The notes: generated from the letters alone by a model not told the origin. 10,000 nt of DNA from Chrysomallon squamiferum (GCA_012295275.1 CM022670.1:9235506-9245505), one strand, 5' to 3'. Numbered from the stretch's first letter, positions 1 to 7,028 are shown. A program made the numbers and translations.

Positions 1-34
1 CGAGAGGTCCCTGGTTCGAACCCGGGTGTCCCCT
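1..34 (+). tRNA. tRNA-Cys, 3' half, cut by window edge
   Basis: These 34 bases are identical to the last 34 bases (557-590) of the complete tRNA-Cys gene downstream: the end of the anticodon stem, the variable loop, the T arm with the B-box motif GGTTCGAACCC, the 3' acceptor strand TGTCCCC and discriminator T. The 5' half lies outside the window, so the anticodon is not visible and Cys identity is inferred from the identity to the second copy. T runs from about 47 onwards (TTTT, then TTTTT) would serve as the Pol III terminator. The 3' flank does not resemble that of the second copy, so the conserved part appears limited to the tRNA. Confidence 0.85.
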
Positions 35-80
35 AACCTGTCTTTCTTTTCTTTTTCTTTTTCTTTTTTCATGTATTTTA
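35..80 (+). terminator. T-rich Pol III terminator tract after tRNA-Cys copy 1
   Basis: After the tRNA end the plus strand is a C/T-rich tract with several runs of four to six T, beginning at 47-50 and 52-56. Runs of four or more T on the non-template strand stop RNA polymerase III. Confidence 0.55.
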
Positions 81-159
81 TATAATTTTTATTACTGATC
101 AGATCAAGAACGATAATAATCATAACCAACAATCATAATAATAACAGTTACGTTCATAG

Positions 160-273
160 CGGTGACATCAACAGCAACAACAACAACTACAGGACGATAT
201 GCATACTATGAATGTATCTATTCATATAAAATATATATATATATATATCATGACAACAATACAACAACACAAC

Positions 274-342
<69 letters not shown>

Positions 343-361
343 CGCCAATAATAATAATAAT
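160..361. repeat. AAC / AT / AAT microsatellite cluster
   Basis: Short CAA repeats near 168-187 are followed by an AT dinucleotide tract (231-248), a nearly pure AAC array (about 262-343, roughly 22 uninterrupted units at its end) and a short AAT tract (347-361). The threonine-rich open frame across it is only the repeat being read in one frame. Confidence 0.95.
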
Positions 362-398
362 AGTGAATTTCCTATAGCACAATATCCATACTATACTC

Positions 399-485
399 TA
401 TGTATGTATGTATGGATGTACTGTACGTATGTATGTATGGATGTACGTATGTATGTATGGATGTATTTATGTATGTATGTATCTA
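399..485. repeat. TATG/GATG tetranucleotide microsatellite
   Basis: Imperfect TATG repeats with regularly spaced GATG and TACG variants. It ends about 34 bp before the complete tRNA-Cys gene. Confidence 0.95.
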
Positions 486-518
486 TTAATAAAATTTATT
501 TTATAAAATGTTTACAGC

Positions 519-590
519 GGGGATATAGCTCAGTGGTAGAGCATTCGACTGCAGATCGAGAGGTCCCTGGTTCGAACCCGGGTGTCCCCT
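519..590 (+). tRNA. tRNA-Cys (anticodon GCA)
   Basis: A complete 72-nt cloverleaf. The acceptor stem GGGGATA (519-525) pairs with TGTCCCC (583-589), with one T-G pair, and the discriminator is T590. The D stem is GCTC (528-531) with GAGC (539-542). The anticodon stem 544-548 pairs with 556-560, and the 7-nt loop CTGCAGA (549-555) places GCA at 551-553, which reads Cys codons. The T stem 566-570 pairs with 578-582 around the loop TTCGAAC. Internal Pol III promoter elements are present: box A around TAGCTCAGTGG and box B GGTTCGAACC. There is no intron and no encoded CCA, as expected of a eukaryotic nuclear tRNA. The sequence closely follows the usual animal tRNA-Cys pattern. It is in the same orientation as the copy ending at 34, with 3' ends 556 bp apart. 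It looks functional. Confidence 0.97.
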
Positions 591-601
591 AGAGAGTTGT
601 G

Positions 602-628
602 TTTTGTTGTTTTTTGGTCTTTTTTATT
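602..628 (+). terminator. Pol III terminator of tRNA-Cys
   Basis: The first run of four T after the tRNA lies at 602-605, 12 nt past the discriminator, followed by longer T runs within 20 nt. Confidence 0.6.
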
Positions 629-1137
629 ATCTTCCTATATTTTAACTGATTTTTATTGCTTTTATCGATATTTTATTACGATTTACCAAAGATTAATTCT
701 TAATAACTAAAAAAGTGGTTTTCTGACTTTTTCATTTATTTATTTATTCCAAAAACTGGTTTTTTTTTTTTTTTTCAATCTGTTTGAGCTAAAAATTAAT
801 TACTTCCGCATTGTTTTTGTCATTTATTAATCAAACGCATGTTACTTCTAGAACTGCCGAGAGCAGTGAAACGTGTATCAATATAACTACAGTTGTAATA
901 GCTGTAAACCTTAAATTTTTTTAAAAATTAAAAAATAAAATTAAATTATTAATTAAAAAAAAAAAAAAAAAAAAATAAAAAAAAAAGAACGTAAAACGAA
1001 TAAGTAAAAAAAAAAAAAAAAATAAAATAAATGAAGGGAAATCTTGTTTATGAATAATTCAAACAGCAGTTGTATTTAGGGCTAGATGGCATTCGACATG
1101 TCATGCCATATTTGTATTGTCAATAAAAATATTTTAA
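629..1137. other. AT-rich non-coding spacer with poly-A tracts
   Basis: No gene, splice-bounded open segment or RNA is seen. The stretch contains a T run near 760-775 and an A-rich block (about 918-1031) with A runs at 955-975, 977-986 and 1006-1022. Confidence 0.7.

Positions 1138-1171
<34 letters not shown>
1138..1171. repeat. AAT microsatellite
   Basis: About 11 AAT units that run directly into the tRNA-Cys fragment at 1177. The repeat stands where the 5' half of the tRNA would be expected. Confidence 0.95.
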
Positions 1172-1176
<5 letters not shown>

Positions 1177-1177
<1 letters not shown>

Positions 1178-1219
1178 TTCGACTGCAGACTGAAAGGTCC
1201 CTGTTTCCATTCACGGTGT
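1177..1219 (+). pseudogene. Decayed tRNA-Cys 3' fragment
   Basis: Aligned without gaps to 543-585 of the intact gene, 34 of 43 positions match. The first 13 bases are identical and cover the 5' anticodon strand and the whole anticodon loop with GCA. Differences fall in the 3' anticodon strand and in the T arm (1204, 1208, 1210, 1211, 1213, 1214), which breaks the T stem and box B. The 5' half with the acceptor and D arms is absent and is replaced by A-rich/AAT sequence, and the acceptor 3' CCCC is lost. It cannot fold as a tRNA. Origin by a partial duplication of the neighbouring gene or as a remnant of a tRNA-derived element are both possible. Confidence 0.85.
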
Positions 1220-1271
1220 ATTATTATTTAAAATAACATTCTATTTAACAAATCTGTATATCCTTTTCAAA

Positions 1272-1292
1272 GAAAAAAAAAAAAAAAAAAAA
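1272..1292. repeat. Poly-A tract
   Basis: An uninterrupted A run that could be a simple repeat or the tail of an old retro-insertion on the plus strand. No target-site duplication was identified. Confidence 0.7.
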
Positions 1293-1439
1293 ACATTAAA
1301 AAAATTATAACAGAGAAGCTGCTAGTGCCAAGTTTCATAAAGAGCTGTAAATGACAATGATATTAAATGATTTTGTTTCATTACATTTTGTGTGGCGCCA
1401 CTTTGTTGTCGTGTCCCTCCTGTTTACTATGCTCGTCTA

Positions 1440-1580
1440 GGTTACTAGCAGGATATCTCTATACAGACAAGAATGTGTGTACTGAACACCATGATTCAGT
1501 CTGAGAGCCGTTGTCGCTGAAGATGACTGTTCACGCTATCCTATCTCTGACTTCAGCTCTAACCACTGGACTACACTCTG
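1440..1580 (-). mobile_element. Possible tRNA-derived SINE remnant
   Basis: The minus strand at 1573-1556 reads TAGTCCAGTGGTTAGAGC, which fits a Pol III box A and the head of many tRNA-derived SINEs. The stretch is less AT-rich than its surroundings and free of simple repeats. A convincing box B (GGTTCGAATCC type) is not visible at the expected distance; only a weak GCGTGAACAG-like string occurs. No A-rich tail or target-site duplication was defined, so boundaries are approximate. It may be a truncated or mosaic copy, or a chance box-A match. Confidence 0.35.
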
Positions 1581-1629
1581 TTTCCTAGCTTACAAAGAAA
1601 CCCGTCATTTCATTATAATCACAGTATTG

Positions 1630-1802
1630 CCTCGTTTTGTTTTGGGGTTCTTTTTTTTTCTTTCTTTCTTTATTTCTTCTTTTTCTTCAACTTTTCTTTT
1701 TTATCATTTTTTTTTTTTTAATTTTTTTTTTTTCAGATTTGATTAAATAAGCTTTTTACCTGGTTTTCAGAAAATTGGAAATGTCATTTACGATTTTTTT
1801 TT

Positions 1803-1835
<33 letters not shown>
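1630..1835. repeat. T-rich low-complexity tract
   Basis: Runs of T with interspersed C and A, including an AT dinucleotide stretch at about 1805-1817 and a T run at about 1817-1834. A strong acceptor-like string ends at CAG near 1733, but all three frames after it close within 15 bases. Confidence 0.85.
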
Positions 1836-1836
<1 letters not shown>

Positions 1837-2200
1837 TGATTAAAACTATGCTCGGTCCTGAAGGGATAGAACCCATCAATCGTCAAAAAACTTAACGTAG
1901 TCATCAATTCACAAAATTTTACATAACGAAGCGTCACATGCGTTGAATGCAAAGAGCTGAGGCACGGTACCAGAGAGCTTTAATCTATTTATAGACTAAG
2001 TGAAACTGTCAAATATGACAATCGTGAGCAATGGTTGGCCAAAAACTGTGTCAAGGCTCTTTTCTTTTTTTTTAAGCGCGCAATCCAAAAACTAATTGTT
2101 ATAAATGAATAGGATTACAGCCTTTTAAATGATTGTCGAACACAGCAAAATCAATAACATTTTCTTCCATACAGATCAGTGTATAAATTATATTAAACAA
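1836..2200. other. Unique AT-rich sequence, no gene seen
   Basis: On the minus strand a good splice-acceptor-like string (TCTATCCCTTCAG, near 1870-1858) is followed by three codons and a stop, then a long poly-A. That would also fit the 3' end of an old retroposed insert on the minus strand. Neither reading can be settled from the sequence. Confidence 0.4.
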
Positions 2201-2440
2201 ATGCCTTGATTACTGCCATTTGAATAATTATTTCCAACGAAGTGGTGGAAGCACTAATAGTGTAATAGTAGAACAGTAGTCGTTGCTGTTGTTGTTGTTG
2301 TTGTTGTTGTAATAGTAGTATTTTGCTTTGAATATTAAAAATAAAAAATATGCGTTTTAATCAATTCACTAATGATCGAATGACCAAGAAATGTCAATGA
2401 AATGCTGGACAAAAATAGATACAAATAAAAAAAATTAATT
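2201..2440 (+). repeat. Diverged direct duplication, copy 1
   Basis: This begins ATGCCTTGATTACTGCC and shares ordered blocks with 2679-2960: AATAATTATTTCCA, TAATAGTAGTATTTTGCTT, GAATATTAAAAATAAAAAA, GTTTTAATCAATTC and CAAGAAATGTCAA. In this copy the internal simple repeat is mainly TTG (2282-2310). The end is A-rich (AAAAAAAATTAATTAAAG). It could be a local duplication or two insertions of one short non-autonomous element with an A-rich tail. Confidence 0.8.
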
Positions 2441-2579
2441 AAAGAAGAAGAAAAAAGAGTGTTATAAAGCTAGTAATTCTGCAAATGAGGAAGTAACATT
2501 CAGTGAGTAAAACTGTTTATATTTTTTTATCTTAAAGGTAGTCACTCGTTTTAACGATCAAATCTACTCGATTACTCTT

Positions 2580-2678
2580 TTATTTTTATTATTATTATTA
2601 TCGTCATTATCATTTTTTATTATCTTTGTTATCATTTGTCTCGCCTATCTCTTTCTCTATCTATCTATCTCTCTATAT
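2580..2678. repeat. ATT and CTAT/CT simple repeats
   Basis: Short ATT repeats (about 2580-2601) and a CTAT/CTCT tract (about 2641-2675) separate the two duplicated copies. Confidence 0.8.
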
Positions 2679-2960
2679 ATGCCTTGATTTACTGCCGTTT
2701 AAATAATTATTTCCAGTGAAGTTGTAGGAACAGTAATAGTAGTAATAGTAGTAGTAGTGGTAGTAGTAGTAATAGTAGTAGTAGTTGTTGTTGTTGTTGT
2801 TGCTGCTGCTGCGGCTGCTGTAATAGTAGTATTTTGCTTAGAATATTAAAAATAAAAAAACATATATGTTTTAATCAATTCGAGAGAACAAGAAATGTCA
2901 AGGAAATACTGATCTAAAATAGACATAAACAAAAAAAAAAAAAAATTAATAAAAAAAATA
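2679..2960 (+). repeat. Diverged direct duplication, copy 2
   Basis: This carries the same ordered blocks as copy 1 in the same orientation. The internal repeat is expanded and different: TAG repeats (about 2734-2783), then TTG, then CTG with one CGG (2784-2820). The distal part after TAATAGTAGTATTTTGCTT again ends in an A-rich run (2931-2945) followed by ATTAAT. Length divergence is concentrated in the microsatellite. Confidence 0.8.
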
Positions 2961-3032
2961 ACAAAACGGAAATATTAGTAGAGGAATACATAAACCTTAG
3001 AAATACATAATAAATAAACACTGAAAACAAAT

Positions 3033-3063
3033 AAACAAACAAACAAACAAACAAACAAACAAA
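3033..3063. repeat. AAAC microsatellite
   Basis: About eight perfect AAAC units, ending some 40 bp upstream of a possible splice acceptor at 3103. Confidence 0.95.
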
Positions 3064-3103
3064 CTATAACATAATAAATATACGTACTCTTACTCTTGTG
3101 CAG

Positions 3104-3177
3104 AGGTCTCGTCTCGACATGTTAATATTCCAGACAATTTAGTCTTTGATGTTAAAACAAATGTGACACGTCAAGAG
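3104..3177 (+). CDS. Candidate internal coding exon, unidentified protein
   Basis: The segment is bounded by an acceptor with a short pyrimidine-rich stretch (ACTCTTACTCTTGTGCAG, ending at 3103) and a strong donor (GAG then GTGAGC at 3178). Only one of three frames is open. It starts at 3106 after two bases that would complete a split codon, and it gives 24 residues: VSSRHVNIPDNL at the start and NVTRQE at the end. The exon would therefore follow a phase-1 intron and precede a phase-0 intron. The NVT triplet is an N-glycosylation sequon if the region is extracellular. I recognise no family. No partner exon can be joined with confidence. A 72-base open run between good splice sites can occur by chance, so this is a candidate only. 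Confidence 0.3.
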
Positions 3178-3378
3178 GTGAGCACATTCTGCCGTACAAC
3201 ATAATACGTTTATGGCAATCAATGGAGCAATATAATCCGTTACAGAATGGGCGATCACCTTAAAGCTCAAGTCAATGTCTTACACACACCGAGCGTAAAT
3301 AATTCTTAATGTGAAAATCCATTCATTTTTTTTTTTTTTTTTTTCTAACGTGTAAGTGATAAATTAGAAGAGTATATT

Positions 3379-3394
3379 AATGTATGTATGTATG

Positions 3395-3431
<37 letters not shown>

Positions 3432-3517
3432 TGGATGTATGTATGTATGTAAGTATATATATGTATGTATGGGTGTATGGATGGATGGATGGATGAATGT
3501 ATGTATTTATTTATGTA

Positions 3518-3563
<46 letters not shown>

Positions 3564-3590
3564 AGTGGATGAATGGATGGATGGATGTAT
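3379..3590. repeat. Compound TATG / GT / GATG microsatellite
   Basis: TATG repeats, a GT array (3403-3430), TATG again, GATG repeats, a second GT array (3522-3559) and GATG once more. The cysteine/valine-rich frames here are repeat translations. Confidence 0.95.
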
Positions 3591-4116
3591 TGATAAACAG
3601 TTACAGAGAAGAGTATATCTTATTTCAGTATGTATGTACAATTCAGTTTATATATAACCCAATTTATGTTATTTCATATAATATATATGTGTGAATATTA
3701 CAGGCAGCTAAAAGATATAATTATATGTTAGACACACATGTTAACAGTTCTTCGTTGAACAAATTTTGCAGGAGCTTGGAAACACAAGTAACCGTTCGAA
3801 TTATATTGTTATAATATTATAAAACCAGGTAGAGAATATTTCCACAGACGAAAGAATTGAATACATGGCAGTCGGAAGTGAAAGTTCCATTCGAAATATC
3901 CTGTCTTAAATAGTGAAAAATTAATAATCTATAGTAATTAAAATTAATTTTATTGAAAATTATCAATCATAAATCAGTGAAACCAAAAAATGTATTAACT
4001 AAATTGCGTAAATCCGAAATCGATCAACAATTAAAAAAAAATCATATTTTTGCAAGTTCCAGTAACCTAATTCAACAAATGTTATAATTCTGTCTTCTAT
4101 TCTAATCCTGTTTCAG
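3591..4116. other. Unique AT-rich sequence, no firm gene
   Basis: There is an acceptor-like TTTTGCAG ending at 3770. The longest frame after it (starting GAG CTT GGA AAC) closes after 16 codons with no donor before the stop. The rest shows no coding pattern. Confidence 0.5.
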
Positions 4117-4280
4117 ATGAAAATAGTTTTAAGTTTCAGCTGATGCTTATTTCCCAGCCATACTTTTGTCAGAACTCACAAAAATCCTACGTCCGTTTCA
4201 AATTAGCCATCTGCTGGCTTGTCGGAAACAGTAACAGAACAAGAAGGCTTTGTCTCTGTTTAATTGCTTCATTTACATAA
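4117..4280 (+). CDS. Candidate terminal coding exon, unidentified protein
   Basis: A textbook 3' splice site precedes it: a TCTAAT branch-point-like string and a pyrimidine tract ending TTTCAG at 4116. One frame stays open for 53 codons from 4119 (ENSFKFQLMLISQ at the start) to TAA at 4278-4280; the other two close at once or within nine codons. Two leading bases imply a phase-1 upstream intron, the same as the candidate exon at 3104. The peptide has several Cys and a weakly hydrophobic middle (LAICWLVG). A possible polyadenylation signal AATAAA lies at 4437-4442, which suits a last exon. No family is recognised, and a chance open run after a good acceptor remains possible. Confidence 0.27.
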
Positions 4281-4436
4281 CCATAATTAAACAGTTATTT
4301 CGAATCCCGCACGTTAAACGGCAAATTTGCATAAGTACGAACTTGTGTTAATTGGTGGTTCAAAAATACTGTAGAGAAGACAGCACAACTGAATTTACCA
4401 TAAAAAGCAAAGAAGAAACCGAAACCAAAACCAAAA

Positions 4437-4442
4437 AATAAA
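4437..4442 (+). promoter_or_regulatory. Possible polyadenylation signal AATAAA
   Basis: A canonical hexamer about 157 bp after the stop of the candidate terminal exon. In AT-rich DNA this hexamer is common, so it is supportive only in combination with that exon. Confidence 0.25.
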
Positions 4443-4679
4443 GACTTGATATCGGACAGATAAATTGCCGCAATGATATTAAGGGCTCCCAAATAAATCT
4501 CGATGAAATTTTAAATAAATGAGACCATTAAAGCATTAAAATAAGGCTGGAGAATTGCAGTTGACTTGTCAGATTTCTTAAACGATATCGTCAGTCAGAA
4601 GTTAATATTACCCGAGGCGAACAGCTTAATATCAAGAGCTGATAAGAGTAAAGATTTCATTTCAATATTTAAAGTTTCA

Positions 4680-4977
<298 letters not shown>

Positions 4978-5400
4978 TTCACCTCTCTTTAATTCCTATC
5001 ATTTTAATATATTAAGATTCAGTCTCTGTGTGATTATTCGGGGCTGTCTACCAAACCGCTCTCTCCGCCACTGGACATAATTATGCTCTCGGGTCGCAGG
5101 GCCAAAAGTCCAGATCGGGTTCATCGAAACAGGTGTGAACGTGCTACCTGAATGCTAATTAACCTGTATTAGAATACCTGTGTATATGGAATTCTATTCT
5201 CATTATTTGTTCTCTTAGTTAGATTGGCCTGAAATATAATATAAGAACATTTCACAGTCAGTTCAGTTCATTTTTTCTACAGCTGTCGCTTTTATATTTT
5301 AAACAAAAGTGTTCATTTACGCTATGGGATCCTCGACTATTTTGTCTTCTATTTTTTGATATTTTTTATATTTATTTCATTAATCCGAAGCTATTGTCTA
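4978..5400. other. Unique block with moderate GC, no gene assigned
   Basis: The portion 5038-5160 is richer in GC and CpG than its surroundings and contains no simple repeat. Open frames on both strands are short and lack convincing splice sites. It could be a fragment of an interspersed repeat or part of a regulatory or exonic sequence; nothing in it is recognised. Confidence 0.4.
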
Positions 5401-5402
5401 TT

Positions 5403-5427
5403 TTATTATTTTTATTATTATTATTAT

Positions 5428-5467
<40 letters not shown>

Positions 5468-5477
5468 TATAATACTA
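5403..5477. repeat. ATT then TAG microsatellite
   Basis: TTA/ATT units up to about 5428 switch abruptly to TAG units (5429-5467). Confidence 0.95.
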
Positions 5478-5618
5478 GTAGTGGTGGTAGTTGTAGTAAT
5501 TTTTGTTGTTGTTGGCATAGTGAAAGATGTAGATGTAGTAGTAGTTGTAGTGGTGGTAGTTGTCGTAACTGTTTTTGTTGTTGTTGGCATAATGAAAGAT
5601 AGTAAATGTAGTAGTAGT
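5478..5618 (+). repeat. Tandem duplication of a ~70-bp TAG/TTG unit
   Basis: Two head-to-tail units, 5478-5546 (69 bp) and 5547-5618 (72 bp), share GTAGTGGTGGTAGTTG, TTTTTGTTGTTGTTGGCATA, RTGAAAGAT and ATGTAGTAGTAGT in order. The unit contains a non-repetitive core (GGCATARTGAAAGAT), so this is duplication of a specific segment, not only slippage of a short motif. Confidence 0.85.
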
Positions 5619-5834
5619 ACTAGTAGTCGTAAGAGTTGTGGTAGTTGTTTTGGTTTGTTGGATGTTTACTTAAATGATATATATTTGGACGCGTATATGT
5701 TTGTGTGTACGTGTTTGTTTTCATTCGTCATGGAATTGATAACTTTACCGTTATCCACATATAAAAATTTACAGCATACAAAACTATCATAAAACCTTTT
5801 AGTTTTAGTAAAGTTAATAATAAGAAGAAAAAGA

Positions 5835-5853
5835 AGAACAACAACAACAACAA
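5835..5853. repeat. Short AAC microsatellite
   Basis: About six AAC units. On the minus strand it lies about 35 bp downstream of the 5' splice site at 5888. Confidence 0.9.
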
Positions 5854-5888
5854 AACAGTAACACCAAAGCTCTTTCATTACTACTTAC

Positions 5889-5978
5889 CTTCCTAGAAAA
5901 TACACCAAAGAAAGCAGCAGCTACAGCAACGACAATTACCGTAAACACAAAATACTGAGGCATAGTTCCAAGATCCAT
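5889..5978 (-). CDS. Candidate alternative first exon with N-terminal membrane anchor
   Basis: On the minus strand, ATG at 5978 has an optimal context (CAAAATGG). The frame runs 30 codons: MDLGTMPQYFVFTV, an uninterrupted hydrophobic stretch of about 16-18 residues (roughly residues 9-27, rich in V, A and F), then SRK. The last codon AAG abuts a consensus 5' splice site (AAG then GTAAGT, donor at 5888-5887), so the intron is phase 0. The hydrophobic run followed by a basic residue fits a signal anchor or a signal peptide. An in-frame upstream ATG at 6002 (MSLFARFK extension) has a poor context. A TATA-like TTTATATAA lies at 6043-6035. No family is recognised. Its neighbours on the same strand (6599, 6999, 8753, 8915) have the same layout, suggesting alternative N-termini of one protein. 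Confidence 0.5.
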
Positions 5979-6034
5979 TTTGAAACGAGCAAAAAGAGAC
6001 ATATAACCCAGCAAAGCTGAGTGCGTCAAACCTG

Positions 6035-6043
6035 TTATATAAA
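6035..6043 (-). promoter_or_regulatory. TATA-like box upstream of the 5978 start
   Basis: The minus strand reads TTTATATAA, about 57 bp upstream of the ATG at 5978. In an AT-rich genome TATA-like strings are frequent; the similar spacing at the 6999 start gives it some weight. Confidence 0.35.
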
Positions 6044-6344
6044 CCCTTACGCATTAAAAACAGTGATCTATATATATGAAAGATATCCTGCTACAGAGGG
6101 AGATGAGGACATCTCTATCACGGTAACAGACTTTACTGCCACACCTGACGTATCATCTGTGTACTGACTGTTATGTTTTTTTTATTGATCAGAACTGTAA
6201 ATGTTTCTCTTTGCTTGCCACTGATAAGCATAATTATTTAGCGTGGCATTCGTAATTAAATGTCATAGTTTTATAACGAATAATTTATTCATATAGAGAG
6301 TGTTTATATAATATTGTTATATTAATAAATAAATCGAGATTTTA
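6044..6344. other. Unique AT-rich sequence, probable intron or promoter-proximal DNA
   Basis: No open segment with splice sites is seen on either strand. The part at 6060-6180 is less AT-rich and lies immediately upstream of the candidate promoter at 6035-6043. Confidence 0.4.
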
Positions 6345-6371
6345 TAATAATAATAATAATAATAATAATAA
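6345..6371. repeat. AAT microsatellite
   Basis: About nine AAT units. Confidence 0.95.
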
Positions 6372-6409
6372 CTATTTTATTATTTGTTTTAATCACTATT
6401 CTCTTATTG

Positions 6410-6412
<3 letters not shown>

Positions 6413-6486
<74 letters not shown>

Positions 6487-6501
6487 TCCTCTCTCTCTCT
6501 C
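6413..6501. repeat. CT array (GA on the minus strand)
   Basis: Perfect TC repeats from 6413 to 6484, a short interruption (CTTC) and TC again to 6501. On the minus strand it begins within the first few intron bases after the donor at 6503-6502, so the donor itself (GTGAGAGAG) merges into the array. Confidence 0.97.
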
Positions 6502-6503
6502 AC

Positions 6504-6599
6504 CTTCCCAATCTGAATTACGTGCAGTGTCTCATATTTTCTTGTGTCTCGACGAATTAAAACTTTAAAAAAAATGTCACAGGACCGGTTTGATGACAT
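6504..6599 (-). CDS. Candidate alternative first exon, hydrophilic N-terminus
   Basis: On the minus strand, ATG at 6599 (AAGATGT, A at -3) opens 32 codons: MSSNRSCDIFFKVL, then a basic stretch IRRDTRKYE, ending HVIQIGK. The last codon AAG abuts GTGAGA (donor at 6503-6502) in phase 0, like the other start exons on this strand. The peptide is basic and has no membrane segment. Weaknesses are that the donor runs straight into a GA array, which could create a GTGAGA by chance, and that no strong TATA box is seen; TTTATATAG at about 6710-6702 and TTTTTATAG at about 6667-6659 are weak candidates. An alternative reading is an internal exon using the acceptor-like TTTTTTTTAAAG at about 6576-6565. No family is recognised. 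Confidence 0.35.
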
Positions 6600-6878
6600 C
6601 TTGATGTTTACAAGGAAAACATGAATGCTAAACTAAAACACAATGTAACTGTCTCACTATAAAAACAAAATTTCAGAAGGATTTTCCAAATAAACTTTTT
6701 CTATATAAATTTATTTAATATTTTCAAATACATTTCTGACAAATTTGGTTTAACACCTTCTGATTTAGATAAATGATTGATCAAAATCTAAAATTCGTCT
6801 GTGTTTCACATTTTGTCTTGTCCAATTCAAATAAATTTAACAGCAGAAAAAAACCCCATATACTTCAAAATTTAAATA

Positions 6879-6915
6879 ACAACAACAACAACAACAATAA
6901 TAATAACAATAATAT
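6879..6915. repeat. AAC/AAT microsatellite
   Basis: AAC units followed by AAT units. On the minus strand it lies in the first bases of the intron after the donor at 6921-6920. Confidence 0.95.
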
Positions 6916-6921
6916 ACTTAC

Positions 6922-6999
6922 CAGAATTAAAACATTGAAGAGAAATAAAAGTGAAACCGCCAAAAACAGAACAGTAAAACCCAGCATCTTATCTTGCAT
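6922..6999 (-). CDS. Candidate alternative first exon with signal peptide or anchor
   Basis: On the minus strand, ATG at 6999 (A at -3) opens 26 codons: MQDKMLGFTVLF at the start, an uninterrupted hydrophobic run of about 20 residues from residue 6 onward, and NVLIL at the end. The last codon CTG abuts a near-perfect donor (CTG then GTAAGTAT, at 6921-6920), phase 0. A short polar N-terminus containing one Lys and two acidic/amide residues followed by a long Leu/Phe/Val-rich run is a typical signal peptide or N-terminal anchor. The upstream minus-strand sequence is purine-rich and has no acceptor, so this is a true 5' exon if transcribed. M5 is a second in-frame start that would leave the hydrophobic run intact. 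TATAAAG at 7059-7053 is 55 bp upstream. No family is recognised. Confidence 0.5.
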
Positions 7000-7028
7000 C
7001 GTGTGTCGTTAAATGTAATTTCTCCCTT

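Noticed and set aside
162-377. Threonine-rich frame over the AAC array
   Set aside because: Pure microsatellite translation with no splice or start context.
404-592. Plus-strand frame ending in the tRNA-Cys
   Set aside because: It is a TATG repeat followed by the tRNA gene read as protein.
1733-1760. Strong pyrimidine tract and CAG on the plus strand
   Set aside because: All three frames stop within 15 bases, so it is likely a chance product of the T-rich tract.
4295-4492. 65-residue minus-strand frame with a hydrophobic beginning
   Set aside because: It starts from a TTG, has no ATG or acceptor at the open edge, and its hydrophobic part is a TTTGGT-like repeat; no donor in a convincing place.
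5372-5792. Thr-rich and Val-rich frames on both strands
   Set aside because: Translations of TAG/TTG repeats; the repeated MPTTTK-like motif reflects the tandem DNA duplication.
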